DNA of 64,000 nucleotides from Intestinimonas massiliensis (ex Afouda et al. 2020) (lineage in GTDB: Bacteria; Bacillota; Clostridia; Oscillospirales; Oscillospiraceae), in assembly GCF_900626285.1 (NCBI RefSeq), contig NZ_LR131147.1, positions 3,107,581 to 3,171,580 on the forward strand. The letters are read 5' to 3'. Under the pieces are notes generated by a model. It was not told the DNA's origin, made no database searches, and saw only the letters and a list, made by a program, of their open reading frames with translations. Each line of letters opens with the position of its first letter. Within the stretch, counting starts at the first letter, position 1. The position numbers and the translations under genes were made by a program. Shown here in pieces: positions 24,586 to 34,300 of the stretch.

Positions 24586-25878
24586 TCACTCCAGAGACGG
24601 GGGAATCAGCTGATTGCGGATGATGTCGGCATAGCTCTGCCGCCGGACCATCAGCTCGTCCGTCCCGCCGTGGACCAGCACCACCGCCGGGACCGGATTG
24701 TTGTTGTAGTTGCTGGCCATGGCGTAGCCGTAAGCGCCCGTGCAGAACAGGGCGAAAATATCCCCCCGCTCCGCCGGCGGCAGGGACAGGTCCCGGACCA
24801 GCACGTCTCCCGCCTCACAGCACTTTCCGCATACCGTCACCGTCTCCCGGTCCGCCCGGTCCATCTTGTTGGCCAGCACGCCCCGGTAGACCGCCTGGTA
24901 GAGGGCGGGACGGATGTTGTCCGACATGCCGCCGTCCACGCAGACATATTTCCGCACACCCCTGATCTCCTTGATCTCGCCCACGCTGTACAGGGTCATG
25001 CCCGCGTCGCCCACAATGCTCCGGCCGGGCTCGATGACCACCGCCGGACGGGGCAGCCCCCACCGGTCAAAGCGGTCTGCAATGCGCTCCAGCATGGGGT
25101 CCAGATAGTACCGGAAGGGCTTCCGCTCCTCGCTGGTGTAAGTAATGCCGAAACCGCCGCCCAGGTTGAGCTCGGTCACCGCAACCCCAAAGCGTTCCCT
25201 GACCTGGCCCACCACCTCCAGCATGGCCTCGACGGCCTGGATGTAGGGTCCCCGGTCAAACAGCTGGGAACCGATGTGGAAATGGAAGCCCAGGAAGTCC
25301 ACGTGGGGCGCCGCCAGGGCCCGCTCCACGGCGGGATAGAGCACATCCTCATCCAGCGGGAAACCGAATTTGGAATCCTTCTTCCCGGTGACGATATAGT
25401 CATGGCTGTCCGCCCTGACCCCCGGGGTGATCCGGTACAGGACGCTGACCCGCTTGTCCAGGGCCGTGCAGAGCTTCTCGATCATGTCCAGCTCTTCCGC
25501 GCCGTCCACGATGATCCGGCCTACCCCACGGGACACCGCCAGCTCCAGCTCCTGCAGCAGTTTGTTGTTGCCGTTGAACTCGATCCGCTCCGGCGGAAAT
25601 CCGGCGGTCAAGGCGGTATAGAGCTCGCCCCCCGACACCACATCAATGCACATCCCCGCCCGCTGGGCCAGCCGGCACATGCCCAGCGAACAGAAGGCCT
25701 TGGCCGCATAGGCCACCCGGCTTCCCGGCCAGCGGTCCAGGAAATCCCGCCGCAGCTCGTCAAAATGGGCCTGGATCACGGATTCAGAATAGACATAAAG
25801 CGGGGTCCCGTATTTCCTGGCCAGCTCCGTAACATCACAGCCGTCGAAAAACAGCTTTCCTTGTTTCGTCTCTACCAT
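24586..25878 (-). CDS. lysA: Diaminopimelate decarboxylase
   Basis: This 430-residue fold-III PLP enzyme decarboxylates meso-diaminopimelate to L-lysine. Visible motifs are the PLP lysine in VAYAAKAF, GFHFHIGSQ, the glycine-rich LNLGGGFG, CCEAGDVL (usual form CESGD) and GAYGYAMASNYNNNP. The last is typical of DAP decarboxylases rather than ornithine or arginine decarboxylases. The frame stays open upstream, but ATG 25878 has AAGGAGG 10 bases ahead. It is the first gene of an operon with aspA, racemase and iadA, not of lysine genes, and a sigma-54-like promoter lies 38 bases upstream. It may be the ordinary lysine gene captured here, or may handle DAP from imported peptides. Confidence 0.92.
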   Translation of the reverse strand: MVETKQGKLFFDGCDVTELARKYGTPLYVYSESVIQAHFDELRRDFLDRWPGSRVAYAAKAFCSLGMCRLAQRAGMCIDVVSGGELYTALTAGFPPERIEFNGNNKLLQELELAVSRGVGRIIVDGAEELDMIEKLCTALDKRVSVLYRITPGVRADSHDYIVTGKKDSKFGFPLDEDVLYPAVERALAAPHVDFLGFHFHIGSQLFDRGPYIQAVEAMLEVVGQVRERFGVAVTELNLGGGFGITYTSEERKPFRYYLDPMLERIADRFDRWGLPRPAVVIEPGRSIVGDAGMTLYSVGEIKEIRGVRKYVCVDGGMSDNIRPALYQAVYRGVLANKMDRADRETVTVCGKCCEAGDVLVRDLSLPPAERGDIFALFCTGAYGYAMASNYNNNPVPAVVLVHGGTDELMVRRQSYADIIRNQLIPPSLE

Positions 25879-25915
25879 GTGTCCAGACCTCCTTGTCGGT
25901 GTCACTCTCATAGTG

Positions 25916-25931
25916 TGCATTCCGGATGCCA
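25916..25931 (-). promoter_or_regulatory. Candidate sigma-54 (-24/-12) promoter of the lysA-aspA operon
   Basis: On the minus strand the sequence is TGGCATCCGGAATGCA. Against TGGCAC-N5-TTGCA it keeps GG and GC at the required 12-base spacing and differs at two positions. Transcription would start near 25905, leaving a leader of about 27 bases with a good RBS before the lysA ATG. A sigma-54 activator gene lies at the other end of this operon. Confidence 0.6.
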
Positions 25932-26014
25932 ACTTCCCGAAAAACGGGCAAAGCCCTGCGCACCCGGACCTCTGAGCCCTTCCGTCTTTGGAGACCGCGC
26001 CCCAAAAGTCCGCA

Positions 26015-26054
26015 TTTCCGGAAAACAAATCCGTTTTGTCCGAAAATTCGGACA
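26015..26054. promoter_or_regulatory. Palindromic candidate activator-binding sites
   Basis: TGTCCGAA-AA-TTCGGACA (26037-26054) is a perfect inverted repeat with 8-bp arms. TTTCCGGAAA (26015-26024) is a second perfect palindrome, and TTTGAAA-T-TTTCAAA lies at 26105-26119. The first is about 140 bp upstream of the predicted sigma-54 start, the usual distance for enhancer-type sites. The intergenic region 25879-26211 (333 bases) is otherwise non-coding. Confidence 0.55.
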
Positions 26055-26125
26055 CATCCTTTCAAGAGAAAAAAATACATTATTTTCGCTCAAGACATAT
26101 ATTTTTTGAAATTTTCAAATTAAGA

Positions 26126-26154
26126 TAGTTTCTCAGTGATGATTGGTGTATAAT
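26126..26154 (+). promoter_or_regulatory. Promoter region of the fumarase gene
   Basis: TATAAT at 26149-26154 has a weak -35 (TAGTTT, 17 bp away). An alternative weak -24/-12 match, TGGGCC-N5-TAGCA, lies at 26154-26169 with correct GG/GC spacing. Which is used cannot be told from sequence. Confidence 0.45.
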
Positions 26155-26171
26155 GGGCCTTGCGTAGCATC

Positions 26172-26189
26172 CCGCCCGGCTCCGGGCGG
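26172..26189 (+). other. 5'-leader hairpin ahead of the fumarase RBS
   Basis: CCGCCCGG pairs perfectly with CCGGGCGG across CT. AAAAAGGAGAGG follows, so the hairpin ends four bases before the ribosome binding site. It has no T-run and is not a plus-strand terminator; it may stabilise the transcript's 5' end. Confidence 0.55.
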
Positions 26190-26211
26190 AAAAAGGAGAG
26201 GATGAACACAC

Positions 26212-27576
<1,365 letters not shown>

Positions 27577-27597
27577 GGATAGAAAGAAGGAATGAAA

Positions 27598-28767
<1,170 letters not shown>

Positions 28768-28806
28768 CCAAACAATTCTATTCAGAAGGAAAGGAAGCGT
28801 TGAACT

Positions 28807-31290
28807 GTGAATCACAACTCTCTGTTCAGGCGTGCAGGAGCGATTCTCTGCACCGCGGCGCTTATCCTGTCCCTGGCGCCGGCGACCCTGGCGGCGGGCT
28901 CCTCCCCCGCCGTCAGCAGCAACATCAACAAGGAGGACTACACCACCTGGAGCAAGCCGGTGACCTCCTACCTCTATGAGAACGGAACCGGCGGCCTCAC
29001 CCGGGTGGAGTACACCGGCGGCCAGGTGGTGGTGGAGAACTACAGCTCCTCCTTCGCCTTCCTGGACAGCCGGGCCATCCAGCCGGAGCTGCCCGTCTGG
29101 GGCGGCTTCTTCGCCGGGGAGAACTACAATTTCCTGATCTTCGGCCAGCAGAACACCGCCGAGAGCGACAGCGCCGAGGTCATCCGGGTGGTGAAGTACG
29201 ACAAGAACTGGAACCGGCTGGGCGCGGCCAGCCTGAAGGGGGCCAATACCACGGTGCCTTTCGACGCCGGTTCCCTGCGGTGCGACGAGTACGGCGGCTA
29301 TCTGTACATCCGCACCAGCCACGAGATGTACACCAGCAGCGACGGGCTCAACCACCAGGCCAACCTGACCATGGCGGTGCGCCAGAGCGACATGACCATC
29401 ACCGACTCCTTCTGCAAGGTGATGAACATCAGCTACGGCTATGTCAGCCACTCCTTCAACCAGTTCCTCCTGGTGGATGAGGACGGCAAGATCATCGCCC
29501 TGGACCACGGGGACGCCTATCCCAGAAGCGCGGTGCTGACGGGCTACTACTCCAACGCCTCCACCGGCAGGTTCTCCGGCAGCGGCTACAACTGGTGCTG
29601 GAACATGGACCTGATGAAGTTCGCCGGGAGCGTCGGCGACAACACCACCGGCGCCTCGGTGGGCGGCCTGGCGGAGACCGCCAACGGCTATGTGATGGCC
29701 TTTAACTACGACGGCGCGGGCGGCAGAGGCGACCGGTCCGTGTACTTCCAGTACATGGACAAGGCCACCGGGAAGGGCCGCCAGTATCAGATCACCTCCT
29801 CCGGCGGCAGCACCACCCCCGTGCTGGCCCCCACGGGGTCGGGCGGCGGCTACCTGCTGTGGAACGGCAAGAGCGGCTATACCGTCAGCGACACGCTGTA
29901 CTATCTGCCCTACGGTTCGGACGGGGTCCCCGGCGCCACCCAGACCGCCAATGCCCCCCTGTCCGACTGCCAGCCCATCCCCTACGGCGACGGGGTGGTG
30001 TGGTACGTGACGGAGAACTCCGTTCCCACGTTCTATACCCTGAACACCTCCGGGGTCACTGCCCATTCTCTGGGCGCCGCCCAGCCGGAGATCACCCCGA
30101 CCCCCAGCGTGACACCCACACCTACTCCGACCCCAACGCCCACGCCGGAGCCCACCCCCGGCTCCTTCACCGATGTACCCGCCTCCGCCTGGTACGCGGA
30201 CTACGTCAATACGGCGGCTGAGGCGGGCCTGATGAACGGCGTGGGGAACGGCAAGTTCAACCCCACCGGCATCATGAGCGTGGCGGAAGTGGTCACCCTC
30301 ACCGCCCGGCTTCACGCCGAGCGCCACGGCACAACGGTACCTGCCGCCTCCGGGGCCTGGTATCAGGGGGCCTACGACTACTGTATCCGGAACGGCCTGT
30401 TCACCGCCTCCGAGGTGCCCCAGTCCATTCTGGAGCACACGGCAACCCGGTTCCAGATGGTGGACCTGATGGACCGGGCGGTGCCCGACAGCGAGAAGCA
30501 GCCCATCCGCACCGTGCCTGACGGGAGCGTGCCCGACCTGCGGGAGTCCGACCCCTACGGGGACGTGGTGTACCGCTGGTACCGGGCAGGCATCACCGAG
30601 GGGGACCAGAACCGCCGCTTCAACGGCAGCTCCCAGATCAGCCGCTCGGAGATCGCCACCATCCTGTGCCGCCTGGCGGGGCTGACCCCCCGGGTGGGAT
30701 CGGACGCCCCGGAGCCGGGGGAGACCCCCGGCCAGAGCGGCAGCTATACCGCCCCGGAGCTGGCCTTTTCCCTTCCGGTGATGGCGCTGGAGGAGGGCCG
30801 CTCCATGCGGATCACCCTGCTGGACGCCCAACGCCACTCCATTACCGCCACCCAGGGCATCACCTGGACCAACGAGACGCCGGATATTCTGTCCTTTGAC
30901 GAAAGGGATTTCAGCATCCGCAGCCTGAGCGTGGGGACCGGCCGCCTCAGCGCCGCCTGGAATGGCCACACCGCCTCCATGACGGTCCATGTGGTTCCCA
31001 AGGGAGAACAGCTGGCCCTGTCCGCCCTGGGGCTGTTTATCTCCCCCGGCGACCGGGCCTCCACCCAGCTCTATGTCTTTGACAGCACCCGGTATTACGG
31101 CCAGAACTACACCATCCAGTGGAGTGTGGATCACCCGGAGATCCTCACGCTGGAGGAGACCACCATCAACGGAAACCCCGCCGTGCGCTTCACCGCCAAC
31201 CGGTGCGGCGACGCGGTGATCACCTGCCGGGTGACCCTGCCCGACGGCAGCTCCACGGAGACCTACTGCTGCGTAGGCGTCCGGCCCTGA
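28807..31290 (+). CDS. Secreted SLH-domain protein with C-terminal Ig-like region
   Basis: The 827-residue protein has a signal peptide (about 1-30), a beta-rich region of about 400 residues that I cannot assign, a TPTPTP linker (about 432-450), three S-layer homology domains (about 453-628; first FTDVPASAWYADYVNTAA) and a C-terminal Ig/BIG2-like region (about 648-827). SLH domains bind pyruvylated secondary cell-wall polymers, so the protein is probably non-covalently attached to the wall. SLH triplets are usually terminal; here they are internal. The GTG start has AAAGGAAG upstream. The gene follows malic enzyme by 40 bases with no terminator between, yet a functional link is unlikely. Confidence 0.85.
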   Translation: MNHNSLFRRAGAILCTAALILSLAPATLAAGSSPAVSSNINKEDYTTWSKPVTSYLYENGTGGLTRVEYTGGQVVVENYSSSFAFLDSRAIQPELPVWGGFFAGENYNFLIFGQQNTAESDSAEVIRVVKYDKNWNRLGAASLKGANTTVPFDAGSLRCDEYGGYLYIRTSHEMYTSSDGLNHQANLTMAVRQSDMTITDSFCKVMNISYGYVSHSFNQFLLVDEDGKIIALDHGDAYPRSAVLTGYYSNASTGRFSGSGYNWCWNMDLMKFAGSVGDNTTGASVGGLAETANGYVMAFNYDGAGGRGDRSVYFQYMDKATGKGRQYQITSSGGSTTPVLAPTGSGGGYLLWNGKSGYTVSDTLYYLPYGSDGVPGATQTANAPLSDCQPIPYGDGVVWYVTENSVPTFYTLNTSGVTAHSLGAAQPEITPTPSVTPTPTPTPTPTPEPTPGSFTDVPASAWYADYVNTAAEAGLMNGVGNGKFNPTGIMSVAEVVTLTARLHAERHGTTVPAASGAWYQGAYDYCIRNGLFTASEVPQSILEHTATRFQMVDLMDRAVPDSEKQPIRTVPDGSVPDLRESDPYGDVVYRWYRAGITEGDQNRRFNGSSQISRSEIATILCRLAGLTPRVGSDAPEPGETPGQSGSYTAPELAFSLPVMALEEGRSMRITLLDAQRHSITATQGITWTNETPDILSFDERDFSIRSLSVGTGRLSAAWNGHTASMTVHVVPKGEQLALSALGLFISPGDRASTQLYVFDSTRYYGQNYTIQWSVDHPEILTLEETTINGNPAVRFTANRCGDAVITCRVTLPDGSSTETYCCVGVRP

Positions 31291-31293
31291 ACC

Positions 31294-31329
31294 AAAAAAT
31301 CCCCGGCGCATCAGCGCCGGGGATTTTTT
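31294..31329. terminator. Bidirectional terminator between convergent SLH genes
   Basis: ATCCCCGGCGC pairs perfectly with GCGCCGGGGAT across ATCA, flanked by A-run and T-run. It serves both the 827-residue and the 1682-residue SLH protein genes. Confidence 0.95.
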
Positions 31330-31338
31330 CTGCCGTTG

Positions 31339-34300
31339 TCAGCCCTGCTTCAGCAGGTTGGTAAAGAGCTGGGCCACTTCCGCCCGGGTGGCAGTGCCCA
31401 GAGGATTGAGGCTGCTGTTGGAGCCCTGGATCAGCTTCTCAGCCACAGCCCACTTCATGGCGTACTCCGCCCAATCGGACACCTGCTGGCTGTCGGAGAA
31501 GGAGGCCAGATCGGTGGTGGCGGTCACGTCATTGCCCTTGTACCTGGCGTAGTTGTACAGCAGAACCGCCATCTGCTCCCGGGTGATGGGGTCCTCGGGG
31601 CCGAACTTGCCGCTGCCGTAGCCGCTGACGATGCCGTTGGCGGCGGCCCAGTTCACCGCGTCGGCGTACCAGGCGCCGGAGGCCACGTCGGTAAAGCCGG
31701 CGGAGGCGGCGGGCTTGCCCTGCTCCAGGTTATAGAGGATCTGGGCCATCATGCCCCGGGTCAGGTTCATGGCGGGGCTGAAGGTGGTGCCGTCGTTGGT
31801 GCCGGTCATGATGCCCTTCCCGTACACATAGGACACGGCGTCATAGTACCAGGCGCTCTCCGCCACATCGGTGAAGGGCAGGCCCTTCTGGGCCTCGGCC
31901 TTGAACGCGGCCTTTACCGTCACCTTGGAGGCGGGCATGGTGAAGGTGTACTTGCCGTTCCCCTTGTCGGTGAGGGCCACAGCCTTGCCGTCCTTGTCGG
32001 TGACGGTGAGGGTATCCAGCACATAGCCCTTGTCGGGGGTGACAGTGAGGGTCACTGTGGTACCCTTGGAGGCGCTCTTGGTGCTGGCGGTGACGGCGCC
32101 GTTGGCGGCGCTCTCCACGGAGACGGCGTAGGTGGTCACACCGCCGCCGGAAGGCGCGGTGTAGGTGAAGTCACGGGCTTCGCCGGTGCCCAGGGTCAGG
32201 GCCGTGCCGTTGAGGGTCACGGTGATCTGGCCCGCGGTGCCGTTCTTCACGGTGATGGTGCGGCTGCTGCCGGTGACGCCGGCACTCAGGCCGTCGGCCA
32301 GGACGGTGACGGTCTGGCCGTCAACGGCGTCGTTGACGGCGTCCTGGAGGCTGTCATAGTACACGCCGTCCAGCTGGGCCTGGATCACGCCGGTGCTGTC
32401 GCCCAGCACGGTAAAGGTGCTGAAGCCCTTGGCGTTGGTAAAGGTCAGGGTATCGCCGGACACGGTGCCCAGATGATAGTAGGTCTTTCCGCTGTCCTTC
32501 ACGTGCCTGACGTAGAGGCTGCTGCCGTCAGCGGCAAAGCCGGCAGGCAGCGGGATGGTGATGTCCACCGGCGTGGTGACGTTCATCGCCACGCCCTCCC
32601 GGAGGGACACAGTGTTGTCGTCGGTCATGTCGCCGGGGTTGGTGGTGGCCTTTACATTGTAGTAGGCGCCGATGTCCAGGGCCAGGGTCTTTTCGGTCTC
32701 ATCGTAGCCGGTGACCTCCACCTTCAGGTAGGGCTCCACCACCACGGTGATGTCGGCGTCCCCAGTGCTGATGCCCGCGTCCGTCAGGGCCTTGTCCGCC
32801 GCGTCCTTGGTGCCCACAACGCCGGCATCGCTGCTCAGACCCACCGCCGCATCGGTCAGATCCTTGGCGGTGTCCGCGCTGTTCAGGGCGCCGGCCAGCT
32901 CGGTTCCGAAGTTCTCCGGCAGGCCCAGGCTCTCGCCCACCTCAACGGAGGGCTCACCGGCGGAGACGGCGGTCTCCACGTCGGGCTCCTCCGCCTGCCG
33001 GGCGACGGTGTAATAATAGGTCACGCCGTTGACAACCCTGGTCTCGGCGGCGGCGGCATAGCCGTCCGCCGCATAGGCGCCGGGGTTGGAGGTAAAGGCG
33101 CCGCCGGTGACGGAGACCGTGTCCTTCGTGGTCTCCCGCACCAGGATGCAGTCCTTGCCGCCGGCGCTGCTGAGGCAGCCGCCTTCCACCTTCAGGTTGA
33201 CCACATTGGTCATGCCCGCCACATTGCCGATCTCATGGATGGCGGTGGAGTGCAGGCTCTGGACCACGGCGTCCCCGGAGATGGTCAGGTTCATCTGGCC
33301 GCTGTAGCCGATATAGGAATCAATCACGATGGCGGAGCCGTCATAGGCGATGCCGTTGGTGTTGGAGTAGCTGTCGTCCAGCACGTCGTCGTTGGCCACG
33401 CCTCTGACCGTACCGCCGGTGATGTTCAGGGTGCCGGACTTGATGCCGATGGCCGCGTATCCCTCCACGGTACCGCCCGCGATGTTAACGGTGCCCAGCT
33501 GAGGCTGGTAGATGGCCACGCTCTTGGCCGTCACGGAGGCGCCGTCATAGATGTTGATCTCGGTCCCGCCGTTGTTGGTGGCGGCATTTCTGGTGCCGTT
33601 TCCGAAGATGGCGCTGTCGTTCTTGCTGTTGATGGTGCCGTAGACATTCAGGGTGGCGCCCTTGCCGCCGATCCAGACGCCCAGGCCGTTTTCCACATCC
33701 ACCACCACATCGGGTCCGATGGTGAGGGTGGTCTTGGCGGTGGTGTCCGCCCAGGTGGCCCCGTCGGTGTTGCCCACCACCTGGAAGCCCCAGACATCGT
33801 TCCCGGTCACATTCATGGTGCCGGAGCCGGTCAGTTCCAGGCTGCCGCCGTTCACCACGGAGAAGCCGTGGGTGGAGGCGCCCGCCACGGAGATGGTCTT
33901 GCCGTTCATGTCGATCCGCAGGTCCTTGGCGATGGCAAGCCGGCCGGGCAGAGCCACATTGTTCAGCAGCTTGATGGTGTCGCCGTTCTTGGCGGCCGCC
34001 ACAGCGGCGGAGAGGGAATTATAATAGTAGTTGGAGCCGATGGAGGCCACGGCGTTTTCCGCGCTCAGGGGAACCACGGTATAGGTACCGTCCCCGTTGG
34101 CCTTGCCCGTCATGGAGGGATCCGCGTAGGGGGTGGGGTCGGCGTCATAGTTGCCGGCGGAAATGGTCAGGGAACCGCCCGCGCCCACAGAAACCTTGGC
34201 AAAGCCGGTGACCTTGACGTCGGCGCTGATGGCCACGGCCTCGGTCAGGACAACGTTCCGCTCCACGCTCACCAGGCTGCCGTCCCCGGCGGCGGCCACA

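Noticed and set aside
24554..24589. GTG at 24589 as the aspA start, overlapping the lysA stop.
   Set aside because: It would add 12 residues absent from the usual aspartase start, and its RBS abuts the codon; ATG 24553 fits better, though coupling through GTGA cannot be excluded.
25879..26211. Lysine riboswitch (L box) upstream of lysA.
   Set aside because: The predicted start leaves a leader of only about 27 bases, and no L-box-like multi-helix pattern or terminator/antiterminator is seen.
30115..30160. Short tandem repeat as a possible phase-variable tract.
   Set aside because: It is the degenerate coding of a TP-rich linker with varied codons, not a perfect repeat.
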